Shown: piece after piece, positions 1 to 9,557 of the stretch
Layout: each line of letters starts with the position of its first letter
How positions within the stretch are numbered: position 1 is the stretch's first letter
Assembly: GCA_023014335.1 (NCBI GenBank)
Contig: JAECYW010000003.1
Location: 496,001-560,000, forward strand
Direction: 5' to 3'
DNA length: 64,000 nt
DNA from: Galerina marginata
Taxonomy: Eukaryota > Basidiomycota > Agaricomycetes > Agaricales > Galerinaceae
Program-made: the position numbers and the translations under genes
Notes under the pieces: generated by a model
Seen by the model: the letters and a program-made list of their open reading frames with translations, nothing else
Database searches by the model: none
Told to the model about the DNA's origin: nothing

Positions 1-60
1 CGCCGACGGTAAGTTGACAATCTCTACTTTTTCCTATCTTTATTCTAATTCCTTCCTTAG

Positions 61-323
61 GGGCGCCCCATGCTGAGCTATCAGCTGGGATGCTCCAAGA
101 GGCTTCTGAACTCGCGTTGTCCAGTGCTCTTCCGACTGATCGGGAGGGTATTGACCGTCAGATCGCGATGTTGAACGGAGATTTAGGTGACTATGCTTAT
201 AAGGTCGCCTATAATCTTCGTCAGCGCGAGATAGCTTTGGCCGAATTGACTAAGCTTAAAGAAGCTCGCTTATCCATGGAGGTCCCAATTGAAGTCGAAG
301 AGGAGGTGGTTGAGGTTAATTAA
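61..323 (+). CDS. 3' terminal exon of a spliced gene of unknown function (5' end outside window)
   Basis: Positions 10-60 look like a complete short intron: a GTAAGT donor, a CTAAT branch-like site and a pyrimidine-rich CCTTCCTTAG acceptor. The exon that follows stays open to TAA at 321-323 and encodes about 86 residues. They form an alanine/leucine-rich, probably helical region with an acidic Val/Glu tail. No domain is recognised. The exon lies less than 100 bp beyond the end of the minus-strand pol gene and shares the CGCG-rich composition of that element. It may therefore be an extra antisense ORF carried by the retrotransposon, or a host gene beside it. The 5' exons are off the window, so this cannot be decided here. 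Confidence 0.5.
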
Positions 324-420
324 AACGACGCGTCCATGTCTAGGTTTTTCCCATAGTAGACTAGTTCTTCTACTTAGGCACTTTTTCCTAAATATCAAGC
401 AAATTTTTGCCCGCGTCACT

Positions 421-3400
421 TTACTCTTCCGCCTCGTCTTCTTCCGCGTCTGAATCCTCAGCTAGATGGACTTTGTCTAACGCGTAATCTCGTCTCTTTG
501 GCTCAAAGTCATCTTCTGGGCCATTGACTATCTTAGCTAGTCCTTCTTCTGATATATCAATAAGATCCAAGATGTTGTCGGGTACCTTAATACGTTCGCG
601 GGCGAAATAAGGTACTACCCTAAAGGCCCCTACTTTATTTTGCCAGACTGCCCCGTCCATTTCTGAGACAACATAAGAACCGCCGCGGGTCCGTCTTATG
701 ACTATCATTGGCCCTAAATAACGCGGCTTCATCTTACTGTCTAAATTATCCTCGACTAGCGTATTTCTTACTAGCACCAGGTCGCCTGGTCCGAAGTTAT
801 AATCTTTAATGACAGCTTCGTTATCTTTCTCATAGCGTAGTAATTTTTCATACTTTTGCTGATCTATTCTGCCGCGCATTTGTTCTATATGGAGCCGGTG
901 CTTGGCTAATGCTTGGGCGCGAAACGCAACTAGTTCTTCGTGGCTCATTACACCTGTCGGTGGTTTGACTAACCAAGTTGCTTCTTTCACATCTAACGGT
1001 AGGATGGGATTAGCACCCGTTATCATAAAGAATGGTGAACACCCTAGTCGTTTCCGTATAGTGACGCGGTCAGCCCACATCACATATGGCAGAAACCAGA
1101 ACCACTTATGGACGTTCTTTTCCCCTAGTAACTTGTATAACATTTGCCTGACGTCCCAGTGAGGTCGTTCAATTGAGCCATTAGCTTGTGAGTTATAGGG
1201 CGAAATCCTAATCCCTTTAATGCCATATTTCTGCTCAAGCCATTTTATCGCGGCGAGGAACGCAGGACCGTTATCCGTTACAAACTCTACCAAGCAGGCC
1301 CATCTACAAATGATATCTTCCCAGATCCACATTCCAATAGACCGACCGTCATTTTTCTTTAACGCGCGTCCCTCCATCCAGGAAGTCATCGCGCAGCGTC
1401 CGTGAGCAATATAAGGACATCCATTAGACGCGGGCGTCATATGCATCACGTCCGCGTGCAATGTCTGGAAGATTGACGGCGTATGAGTAATGACTGGCTT
1501 TATCTTTAACATAGTCTTCTGACGTTCTTGGCATACATGGCAAGTCTTGATAAACCAATTGACGTCTTTCTCCATTTCTGGCCACCAGAACCTCTGTATT
1601 AGTAACTGATTGGTAGCATAGAAGCCTCGATGACCAACATGGTCGTGTGCCGCGGTCAACATATACATCCTTCTTCTCTTTTCTACATATAACCTATGCT
1701 TGGCTTCCTGTCCTCTATGGTACAGTCGTCCCTCATACATTATAAAACGGTTCGCAAATCTAATAAACTGTGTGTACTCTTTTTCTTTCAAGCCCGCGGG
1801 CCTGAACTTCTTATTATTAAACCACTTCAGAACCCAAGATATCCTATTATCCTGTTCTTTAGCGCTAGGAGTCCGATGTAATTCCGGGTACGCGCCAGAC
1901 TTATTCTTGAAGTCAGTCTCGTCTGGTAGGGCTAGCACATTAACTAACTGTTGTACCAGGTCGCGTCTTTCGGGTCCCAATTGTACACTATTAGTGGTCA
2001 AATAATTTTCTAGTTGATCCTTTTCTTGCAGTCGGAAGATGTCAGCCTCTGCGAGCTCGGTCGCGAAGCAATCCACCGACTTCGCAATGCCTTTGAAGTG
2101 ACCTTGCGTTTCTTCAATGTCATCTACAAAGTCTACTATAGGACGCGGCAGCGGGTCGGTTACCTCTGCTAATTCTATGCGAGGTCCTACTCCAGCTTGA
2201 ATAAACACATTATCCACTATGGCTTGTGTAAATCCTTTCCTATTATCTATTTGATCCGCGAACTCCTCAATCGGTCTTAACGGCGGATCATCAGGATTTG
2301 CTATTTCTATTTCTACCGGTCCCGAAGGATCGTCGTCGTCATTCTCTGTCTCCGGTGGTTCGGGATCATTAGGCTGGCGGTGGCGCCGCGACAATCCGTC
2401 AGGGCCAAAAGTTTTCCCCGCCTTGTGACGTAGAGTAAAATGAAACAGCCCGACTTGTTCTATCCAGCGGTTAATTACCGCGTTAGGCATCATGTCCGGA
2501 TTATGTAGCATTCCCCCTATGAACTGCGCGTCCGTTTCCACTATCAGTTTCCTGACTCCTATTAACCACTTCTTATTCTCAGTCAAAGCTCTCTTTAATC
2601 CATACAGCTCTCGTTTTGGTTGTGAGTACCGCGCCTCCTGATCACTTAGTGTGATGGAGCCAAATTTTGCAAAACGATGCTTCTTGGGATCGTCCTTGTC
2701 TTCTTGATAGATGTAGTACCCCACTGCAATATATGAAGTATCTACTGCTAAGACAACTGCCCCTTGTCCTTCGTAATCAATAGGTTGGAGCGTGTACGAA
2801 TTTCGCACTCCATCCTTTAACATAGCCATACTCTTTTCTTGATCGGGACCCCAAACAAATGGAGTGTCGAGCCGCGTCAACTTTTGAAGATGACGTGCCC
2901 GCTCCGCGTAATTGGAGATATACGATCTGAGTACGCCCGCGGTTCCTAAAAACGCTCGGACATCGGACAGGTCTTTACACGGGCCCCAGTCCTCTATGAC
3001 CTTGATACGTTCAGTAGTAGGTTTTCGTCCGTCCATGGTACACAAGTGCCCGACAACAGTGATTTCGGCCGCGCAGATAGTCGACTTAGTACCAGAGAAG
3101 GTTCCACCACAGTACTTCATCCGTTGTACAATTCTGTTTACATTCTGTATGTGCTCCCATACAAACCTTCTAATTCCTACATTTTCTGGTATAGTTTCAT
3201 ATGATCCGTCCTCCAGCTTGTATCGTGTTTTGGGGCCGCGGACGGGCACATCATCTATGTAGGGTATCGTGCAATGCGGAATTTCCGGCTGTAGAATAAA
3301 AGTCACATCATCGTGGAATATTGGCACAGAGTTTGTCCAACCCATAGGTAGTGTTACCAAACGCATTGCTCCGTAGGGCGTCTGAAAAGTAGTGAGGTCG

Positions 3401-4311
3401 CGGCTTGACTCGTCAAGTATCCGCTCGTCATAGCCTACATATAAATCAAACATGCCTCCACAGGCGCGGCCCGCGAAATGGGTGGCTAAATCTTCTGTAG
3501 CCGGTGGCAGACCCGAATGCGCGATGGTAACTGCATTCAAAGGTTCCAGACTGTGTACTATCCTTAGACTTTTTCCATCCTTCTTTACTACAGTAAACCA
3601 TCTAGATCTGAATGACGAGTTCGACGGCTCATAGACTCCTGAGTCCCTTTTTGACTTGATTATTTTACAAACCTCGTCGTATAGTCCGGGAGGTATGGGA
3701 ATATTTTTATATACCCAAGGAGTGTGTTCTACGGTAGGGATGACTACGGGAGGGAAGAAATCTTCCCTAAATTGTCCGCGTTCAGTGTCATCCCAAGCAA
3801 AAGCGCCGTTCTGCTCCATCATAAAATGGTGGACCAGTTTTCTTTCTTCTGGGAGTAAGAAATCACCGTCATGTACCTTATCAAATGCCTGTTGTCGTTC
3901 CGCGGTATACCGTCCAGTGGGAGTAAACTCAGGTGGGTGCGTACTTAACTTCGGCATATTTTCTAACGGATCTCCCTTAATTTCTCTCTTGATTCTAAAT
4001 TTTTCGGGCAATTCAGCATAGACAGGTTTTACTTTCTGAGCTACAGGCTTGTATTTCTTTCCTAAGAAAACCGACGCGGCAGGTCCAGAGGACGCTGAGA
4101 GTACTTCTCCTTGCTGAAAGAAAGCCTGCACTTTTTCCTTGTCTGACTTGTCTATGTCGTCTTCGTGTATTGCCGCGGCTAGGAAGGCATTCCTAACACC
4201 TTCATCTGAAAACTTCTGTCCTTTCGGTTCAGCATATCCTGCAATGGATATAGTCTGAGTTTCTTCATTCAACTCGAACAACAGCGCTACCTCTCCTTGA
4301 TCAGGGATCAA
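421..4311 (-). CDS. pol: Pol polyprotein: reverse transcriptase, RNase H, integrase
   Basis: About 1296 codons. The RT catalytic aspartates are in MFDLYVGYD (about residue 289) and YIDD (351-354). RNase H carries D524, E568, D594 and D638. The integrase has an HHCC zinc finger (H at about 890-894, C924 and C927) and a DD35E core: D954 in LHADVMHM, D1013 in VTDNGPAF and E1048 in [14 protein letters not shown]-like module with GPMIVIRR follows at about 1200, then an acidic tail. About 230 residues of acidic linker separate RNase H from the integrase, longer than in typical elements. The position given as start is a TTG codon. The frame runs open upstream into the protease stop region, so Pol is most likely made by -1 frameshifting from the protease frame rather than from its own ATG. 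Confidence 0.93.
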   Translation of the reverse strand: MIPDQGEVALLFELNEETQTISIAGYAEPKGQKFSDEGVRNAFLAAAIHEDDIDKSDKEKVQAFFQQGEVLSASSGPAASVFLGKKYKPVAQKVKPVYAELPEKFRIKREIKGDPLENMPKLSTHPPEFTPTGRYTAERQQAFDKVHDGDFLLPEERKLVHHFMMEQNGAFAWDDTERGQFREDFFPPVVIPTVEHTPWVYKNIPIPPGLYDEVCKIIKSKRDSGVYEPSNSSFRSRWFTVVKKDGKSLRIVHSLEPLNAVTIAHSGLPPATEDLATHFAGRACGGMFDLYVGYDERILDESSRDLTTFQTPYGAMRLVTLPMGWTNSVPIFHDDVTFILQPEIPHCTIPYIDDVPVRGPKTRYKLEDGSYETIPENVGIRRFVWEHIQNVNRIVQRMKYCGGTFSGTKSTICAAEITVVGHLCTMDGRKPTTERIKVIEDWGPCKDLSDVRAFLGTAGVLRSYISNYAERARHLQKLTRLDTPFVWGPDQEKSMAMLKDGVRNSYTLQPIDYEGQGAVVLAVDTSYIAVGYYIYQEDKDDPKKHRFAKFGSITLSDQEARYSQPKRELYGLKRALTENKKWLIGVRKLIVETDAQFIGGMLHNPDMMPNAVINRWIEQVGLFHFTLRHKAGKTFGPDGLSRRHRQPNDPEPPETENDDDDPSGPVEIEIANPDDPPLRPIEEFADQIDNRKGFTQAIVDNVFIQAGVGPRIELAEVTDPLPRPIVDFVDDIEETQGHFKGIAKSVDCFATELAEADIFRLQEKDQLENYLTTNSVQLGPERRDLVQQLVNVLALPDETDFKNKSGAYPELHRTPSAKEQDNRISWVLKWFNNKKFRPAGLKEKEYTQFIRFANRFIMYEGRLYHRGQEAKHRLYVEKRRRMYMLTAAHDHVGHRGFYATNQLLIQRFWWPEMEKDVNWFIKTCHVCQERQKTMLKIKPVITHTPSIFQTLHADVMHMTPASNGCPYIAHGRCAMTSWMEGRALKKNDGRSIGMWIWEDIICRWACLVEFVTDNGPAFLAAIKWLEQKYGIKGIRISPYNSQANGSIERPHWDVRQMLYKLLGEKNVHKWFWFLPYVMWADRVTIRKRLGCSPFFMITGANPILPLDVKEATWLVKPPTGVMSHEELVAFRAQALAKHRLHIEQMRGRIDQQKYEKLLRYEKDNEAVIKDYNFGPGDLVLVRNTLVEDNLDSKMKPRYLGPMIVIRRTRGGSYVVSEMDGAVWQNKVGAFRVVPYFARERIKVPDNILDLIDISEEGLAKIVNGPEDDFEPKRRDYALDKVHLAEDSDAEEDEAEE

Positions 4312-4325
4312 TTCCTCAAGGTGAT

Positions 4326-4334
4326 CTAAAAAGC
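4326..4334 (-). other. Candidate -1 frameshift site between protease and Pol
   Basis: On the minus strand the protease frame ends GCT TTT TAG. The run of five T lets a TTT-decoding tRNA slip back one base onto TTT, and the next codon is then TTA in the open Pol frame. A stop codon directly after the run would favour slippage. Pol has no ATG of its own at this point. Only the sequence arrangement is seen; a downstream stimulator was not analysed. Confidence 0.5.
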
Positions 4335-5510
4335 CTGAGCCTTCTTCCTCTGAAGGACATCCGGACTCTCGCCGCGGCGATAAGTAGGTAGCACAGCTCT
4401 GTTATTGCTATTGGGGTCGTTAATTACAATCCGTTGATCCCCATCGTCGCTGTTCTGTACCGTGCTGCTAGTCAGCACATCAAATGGTCGGCCTAGCAGG
4501 ACGCGGTAAGCGGGATTTTTAATGATGTGCACTTGTAGGTACACCGTAACCCCTCCAAACTGGAACGCGACATTTTCTGCTAGCCCTAAACTTTTCTCGA
4601 CTGACCCATTGGCGCTTTGCATGTTAATAGTGATATTAGGATTCCAAGTCAAACCCATTTCTACCGCTATAGCTTCTGCCATGGATACTATCTGTGACCC
4701 ACTATCTACAATAGACTCTTCTTGTCCGATATTATTGATCTTCGGATAGAGAGATCTCAGAGCATAAGTGTCGCGCGCCACATAGACTTCTTTGGGTACC
4801 GCGCCATCATGGGTTTGAGCAAATTGTAGGTACGGATCCGACGCGACTTTCAGATCAGGTCTCAGACTTTGGTCGTTAAGTATGCCAGCCAGCATATAAT
4901 TAGATACTGGTAGCTGGTCTACTGTTAGACCTGTCTCAATCTCCCTACTGCGCGCGTCTTCTTCCAACAATTCCTCCATGAGTACCGGTTTCCGTGTTTT
5001 AGTGACGTTCCTTTTCAGCGCGTCGCGAATGTTAGGCGCGTTACCCAAAAGGTTTCTCAAAGGGATGGACACTGATAAATCCAATATCTCTTCCAGAACC
5101 TTTTCTGAATCAGCCTGTTCTTCCACTGGCGCTTGGGTTTTATAGGACGGTCCCGGACGCGGCACTTCCTCACTGGTCGTCGGTTGAGGCGTTCCAGTGG
5201 GTCGCTGGACTGATTTCAAAGGTGGAACATCTACGTAAGGTAGCTCCTTAGGTTTTATTATTGCCTTAGGGAGACTCTCCTTTGTCGACGTCCTCTCTTT
5301 GACTTTCTTCCCCGGCCGCGTCGGTTCACGACGTACTTCTGCTACTTCTTCTTCGTCGCTGTTGGCCTCTTCCTCAGCTTCTGTCTCATTATCTACTTCT
5401 TCGCGGGCTGCATTTCTTTTTGCAAACCTAACGCTTCGACTGTTCTCTGGGGGCTTCGTTTTGGTTGACTTATCCGCTGGTCTAGAAGAGGAAGTCGCCA
5501 CCCCCTTCAT
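4326..5510 (-). CDS. Retrotransposon aspartic protease with long charged N-terminal extension
   Basis: 394 codons. The retropepsin active site is DSGS at 269-272 (usual form D-[TS]-G-[AS]), followed by the C-terminal strand motif VLLGRPF at 337-343. The first 200 residues are low-complexity, acidic and proline-rich, and have no recognised domain. The ORF starts at a real ATG five bases after the Gag stop, so it could be reached by re-initiation. It could also be reached by -1 slippage, because the frame is open back across the Gag stop. The 3' end overlaps the slippery site leading into Pol. In most Ty3/Gypsy elements the protease is fused to RT; here it is a separate frame. Confidence 0.85.
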   Translation of the reverse strand: MKGVATSSSRPADKSTKTKPPENSRSVRFAKRNAAREEVDNETEAEEEANSDEEEVAEVRREPTRPGKKVKERTSTKESLPKAIIKPKELPYVDVPPLKSVQRPTGTPQPTTSEEVPRPGPSYKTQAPVEEQADSEKVLEEILDLSVSIPLRNLLGNAPNIRDALKRNVTKTRKPVLMEELLEEDARSREIETGLTVDQLPVSNYMLAGILNDQSLRPDLKVASDPYLQFAQTHDGAVPKEVYVARDTYALRSLYPKINNIGQEESIVDSGSQIVSMAEAIAVEMGLTWNPNITINMQSANGSVEKSLGLAENVAFQFGGVTVYLQVHIIKNPAYRVLLGRPFDVLTSSTVQNSDDGDQRIVINDPNSNNRAVLPTYRRGESPDVLQRKKAQAF

Positions 5511-5515
5511 CGAAC

Positions 5516-5527
5516 TTACTGAAAACC
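5516..5527 (-). other. Candidate -1 frameshift or re-initiation site between Gag and protease
   Basis: On the minus strand Gag ends GGT TTT CAG TAA. A one-base backward slip on TTT enters the protease frame with no stop before the protease ATG. That ATG lies five bases after the Gag stop, which also allows termination-reinitiation. Both routes fit; the sequence does not separate them. Confidence 0.4.
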
Positions 5528-7216
5528 CGACTGAGACGAGGTCTGGTCCGCGGCTTCTGCCCTAGCGAATTCAGCCCTTGTTAACACCCTATCGACAGCA
5601 TCTCTGCCATACTCTTGAGAGAGGAGTGCTAAGTGTCTCGCGATCTCCGCGTCACTTGCCAACCGATCATGAGCTTGAGTGTAGAAGACGTCGTAGTCTT
5701 CGTCCACATCTTGGAAGAAGCCCGTTTGTGGTGCGGGTTGTCTCGCCGGAACCGCTGGTCTGCCACGGTTCTTGAACTCAATTACTTCTTTCATTGTTTT
5801 GTTTCCATCCAACGGTACTAGGTCGCCATTAGGTAGTCGGATCTTATTTGTCTCGTTCCTTACTACCCAACCATAGGAAACATGCTTACTAGCATGTGGA
5901 CAATCCCCAATGCGATGACCCGTCTCCCTACAGTAGAAACAGATATTTCCATTGGAATCGCGGCCCATGTACGTATTGTTCCTGTTGTACATTCCCGGTG
6001 GATTAGCTGGTGGTCCGTTAAACGGAGTAGGAGTAGGCGCCTGTTTTAGTCCATTTATCGCGTTGAACATTTGATCGAGCCGCGTCGATATGTCCTGCGT
6101 TGTTCGAGCTTGGAGTTTAACGGAATCTTGTAATGTTGCCATTCCTTCTTCTAGCTTTGGGATTGCTTCCCTATCATAAGACGCGTCCGGTCTACCATAG
6201 GCCGCGGCAGTTTCGTTAGTGCCGTACCGACTTCCTGACTGGTAGTTACGTTCCGCGACTATTATCGCGGCATCGATCACATCGTTAAGAGTAAAGCGAT
6301 CCTCGTTCCTCTTGCGCTCGACGGTACCATCAGGCGCCGTTGGCTTAGTCCTGTCATTGAGAAGGTCCAGCCTATCTTCGATACGCCTTACAAACTCTGG
6401 ATGAAGACAAGAATAAAATTTTAAAACTAGTTCCCGGTTAGACATTAAAGCTGGAGGCGTTAGAAGTTTAGCAGCCTCGGCACAGAAGGACCTTTTCAAA
6501 CTCAAGAGTTCTTCTAGGTTTTCCTCTCTAATGCGCCTGCCACCTCCTTTCGCGCGAATTATCTTTTCCAACCTCTCTAGCGAGCCTGTCTCTAGGGCCG
6601 CGGCCTCGGGGTAACTTTTTATAATTTCTTTCTTATAATCTTCCCAAGTTCCTGGTTCTTTGTAGGAAGCAAACGCCTGCCACTCAGACTCTGTTACGGC
6701 TGTCGCGTACTTTCCTAGGAGCTTTTTCTTTTCTGCGTCGTCTTCTATCTTATTTGTTTTGTACAAGTCCTCGATCCTACTAATAAATCGTAGTAGTTCC
6801 GATGGCTGGTCTTCGTCGAACTTGGGCGCGTCTCGCGAGCCCGGGATTGGCATAGTCATTTTGTCTGAACTTATTATGGGTTCTGGGACTACGTCGGGTA
6901 TTGGGTTGACTGTACTTTGTGCTACAGTTGATGGTGTTGTTAACGCGAGTGCAGAGGTGGACCTGATTATATCTTCAGGTTCTATACTGGCTCGTCTTTG
7001 TTGGTGATCCAAATTAGCTTCGATCCGCTGTCTATAGCGTTCCTGAGCTGGATTTTTAGGCTTGGCTGGTTTAGATTTACTAACGCTTGGTAGCTTGTCC
7101 TGATACGGAACTACGGGTCTATTAGAATTGACTGTGGTTCTCGTCGGTCGCCGGACAGTTACGGTCTGAGGGACTTGACTTGTGGTCGCGGCACCTTCAG
7201 TACTTTCTTGCTCCAC
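5516..7216 (-). CDS. gag: Gag capsid/nucleocapsid protein with CCHC zinc knuckle
   Basis: 566 codons. A CCHC knuckle (C426, C429, H434, C439, in CFYCRETGHRIGDCPH) follows a helical capsid-like region at about 130-290. The start given is a GTG; no in-frame ATG occurs before residue 120, an ATG at 6857-6859 that opens MTMPIPGSRDAPKFD. The frame is open for about 15 codons upstream of the GTG before a TGA, and those codons are basic and protein-like. Either translation starts at 6859, or the leader is spliced, or the original start was lost. The C-terminus (QSGFQ) ends at a TAA set beside a run of T. Confidence 0.88.
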   Translation of the reverse strand: MEQESTEGAATTSQVPQTVTVRRPTRTTVNSNRPVVPYQDKLPSVSKSKPAKPKNPAQERYRQRIEANLDHQQRRASIEPEDIIRSTSALALTTPSTVAQSTVNPIPDVVPEPIISSDKMTMPIPGSRDAPKFDEDQPSELLRFISRIEDLYKTNKIEDDAEKKKLLGKYATAVTESEWQAFASYKEPGTWEDYKKEIIKSYPEAAALETGSLERLEKIIRAKGGGRRIREENLEELLSLKRSFCAEAAKLLTPPALMSNRELVLKFYSCLHPEFVRRIEDRLDLLNDRTKPTAPDGTVERKRNEDRFTLNDVIDAAIIVAERNYQSGSRYGTNETAAAYGRPDASYDREAIPKLEEGMATLQDSVKLQARTTQDISTRLDQMFNAINGLKQAPTPTPFNGPPANPPGMYNRNNTYMGRDSNGNICFYCRETGHRIGDCPHASKHVSYGWVVRNETNKIRLPNGDLVPLDGNKTMKEVIEFKNRGRPAVPARQPAPQTGFFQDVDEDYDVFYTQAHDRLASDAEIARHLALLSQEYGRDAVDRVLTRAEFARAEAADQTSSQSGFQ

Positions 7217-9060
7217 GCGTTTCTCTTTCGCTTTGCCTTTGCCCGCTATTTTCTTAAAGTCTCAGGGTATAGCTGATCCTTCAAAAGAATAGATGGTTTT
7301 GGTTTTATGAACGTGTTTGTAACAATTGTTTTATCTGAATTGACTCTAGTATTAACCCTCCCTCGCGGTGGGCTCCAGATGAGATGCTTGCTGCGGGGTG
7401 ACTCCGAAACACAAAAGAGACGCGGCCGTAGTAGATAGTTTTATTTCTCAATAAAACCAATCAACCAAAACAACCAAATCTTCCGTAAATCAGACTCTAC
7501 GTGCGACGCGGACAAAACACCCAATCAATCAATCAATATAATTGACTAGTTCTTTTTGGGAGGGACAGAGGTTTTATAATATCGAGAGTCAAACGAGATA
7601 TTCAAAGGTTACGTAGCCGCCGCGGACACTTTGTTAATTGACTTAAGCGACGCGGCCACCACAGAGGTGAACAGGTATAAAGTTTTTATTGGTATTTGGG
7701 GTCGATGCTGGGACTACACTTCTTGTGTAACTGAGAAAAACGGGCACTCGGGCGCGTACTGATTTGTCACTCGGGACACTGAACTCGACGTCGCTCGGGA
7801 CGCGTACTAACGAAACTTGGGCCACCAAAACCCTTTACTAACGTGAACGTGATAGATACTACAATGTCCAGAACAGTCTACAACCCTCGAAGTTGTTCCT
7901 GCTACAGTCCAGGTCTTAGACACGCGGCGCACTACCAAAGTACTCGTACCGCGGCTAATCGGATGGCCACTGAAGCCTTGTTCAAGTCAATAAAGACAGG
8001 TGAAATAGGATCGTTGTTCAAATCTCTCGAATAGTTATCACTCAGATCACAAAGGTGAAATTCCGTTATCAACGCGAACAATCAATTGGTTTGAAATTCC
8101 TCGAAGTCAAGTTACAATTTTGGAGACTCTTATTTGTGCCGCGCAGACGACTAGAGTATAATCTCGTGGGTAGTAAATTGCTTGTCTCTACCTATGTAGT
8201 TCTACTGCTTTTATAGTACATAGGGCTGATACATGTGATACATTCGCGTAAACTACTTGACCAATCTTTAAGACGCGTCCGCGCGCCAATCTGTATGACT
8301 TCAATATCCCGCGTTATCTGTGTGACCTCATCAAACGTCAGCTTTGGTAGGTGCTGACTCAAGTAGAACGCGTAAGCTTTTCTGATTGGTCGGCTCCTGA
8401 CTCGGCTTGTCGGCCGCGTCTGATATTTCTTCTATTTTTAGCCCATCTGATGCCCAGAGAACTTGGGGGTTCTCGGTCATCTCGGACGCGTCCATATCTA
8501 ATCTCACTAGAGTCCATGCTGACGCGAACTTGCACAGTCATCCATCTTAGAGGACATTGTCGAGACGCGGCATCTCTAGGGACGCGTTTGTCGTCATCAG
8601 TTGTCTGATGTCAGCCAGTTCCAGACCGGTCCTCGTCTATTTTTATATGTCCGAGTCATCCGATGCTTCTTCGGTCTGGCCGCGGCAATTGCCGTGACGC
8701 GATGCTGAGAAGGAGAAGCTCCGTCCATTGCCTAATGCGGAGGCGCGCGCTAACTTCATTGGCGCTTATCGTGGCCCCATAACCTCGGATAGTAGTCCTT
8801 TCTATTTGTACTAGAGACCTGCACTTTCAAGTTACTTGTCCAGGTTGGCCCGCGTTCACAATACCGGGAGGCCGCGGCCTTAATGTACAGATTTATTTGA
8901 CTTCTGTAGTTATAAGTCCGTCCTGCTCGCGGCATCTCGTCGCGTACTGTAGTTTCCTCTAGTCTATGCAGCGTATCTGACTACTCGGACTATTAAATAG
9001 TCACTGCATAGATACTTATTCTAAGTTCAAAAATTGTATAGGGTTTGTAAAATGCAAAGA
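7217..9060 (-). other. Probable 5' leader and LTR region of the retrotransposon
   Basis: There is no credible coding sequence here. The stretch lies upstream of Gag and is dense in CGCG, GACGCG and ACGCGT words (ACGCGT near 7215, 7800, 8275, 8368, 8486 and 8580). Minus-strand TATAAAA-like boxes occur near 7572, 8210 and 8640 and could serve an LTR promoter. A short AATC repeat lies at 7522-7538. LTR ends cannot be fixed, because the partner LTR is outside the window. Confidence 0.35.
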
Positions 9061-9066
9061 TTTCAG

Positions 9067-9454
9067 GGCCAGTTTCAAGGCCGTCCCTTCACCGAGGTGG
9101 CCAGGTGACTTCTTTGCCATCGATATCGCCAATTGTTTCAATGAGATTGAAGACAATGCCGGCGATGCTCGGGTCCGCTCAGTATTCGACCAGTATTTCG
9201 GCCGGTGGGTTCCCTACAAGAACTCGACCTTCTATGAACACCGTGGGAGGTGGCAAGGGGCGTCACTCGAGGCCAAGCAGGCAGCTCTGTCTGCAGGCCG
9301 CACAACGGCTGGTCGCTGGACCAATTTCATGTCGACGACCCCTGCACCCCGGGCTCTTCTCAAGGCAGCGCGGAAGCGTAACTCCAAGCGGGTAAACCAC
9401 ATTGTCGGCCCAGATGTTATTGAGATCTCATCTGATGAGGAGGGTGAGGCCTAG
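9067..9454 (+). pseudogene. Orphan 3' exon of an unknown gene, possibly cut by the retrotransposon
   Basis: After an acceptor-like ATTTCAG ending at 9066, one frame stays open to TAG at 9452-9454 and encodes about 128 residues. It holds GDFFAIDIANCFNEIE, an Arg/Lys-rich stretch, and a C-terminus resembling a SUMO-interacting or acidic tail (DVIEISSDEEGEA). Codon use is GC-richer than in the retrotransposon to the left. No matching upstream exons occur to the left, where CGCG-rich element sequence ends near 9060. The simplest reading is a host gene, or another element's gene, truncated by the insertion. The family is not recognised. Confidence 0.45.
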
Positions 9455-9557
9455 TTGTTTTTCTTATCATTATACATTTCCTGCATTCGTTTTTGGAGAA
9501 TCTCGCTTTGTATCAAATAGCTATTGCATATTGTATTCCTATAGCACTATTCCTACT

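Larger units (their letters stand above)
324..9060 (-). mobile_element. Ty3/Gypsy-type LTR retrotransposon (one LTR outside window)
   Basis: Three long minus-strand frames in the order Gag, protease, RT-RNase H-integrase match the Ty3/Gypsy (Metaviridae-like) order of fungal elements. The 3' end lies towards position 1 and its LTR is not in the window, so LTR identity and target-site duplication cannot be tested. The 5' leader/LTR is probably somewhere in 7217-9060. The sequence changes at about 9000-9060, from CGCG-rich non-coding DNA to ordinary coding sequence. All three frames are open and long, so the copy looks young. The boundaries given are approximate. Confidence 0.75.

Noticed and set aside
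7362..7379. Possible primer-binding site (minus strand starting TGGAGCCC) for the retrotransposon
   Set aside because: It begins with TGG and lies upstream of gag, but I cannot match it to a specific tRNA 3' end or place it next to an LTR terminus. It remains a guess.
7522..7538. AATC tetranucleotide repeat
   Set aside because: Only about four units; too short to treat as a meaningful satellite.
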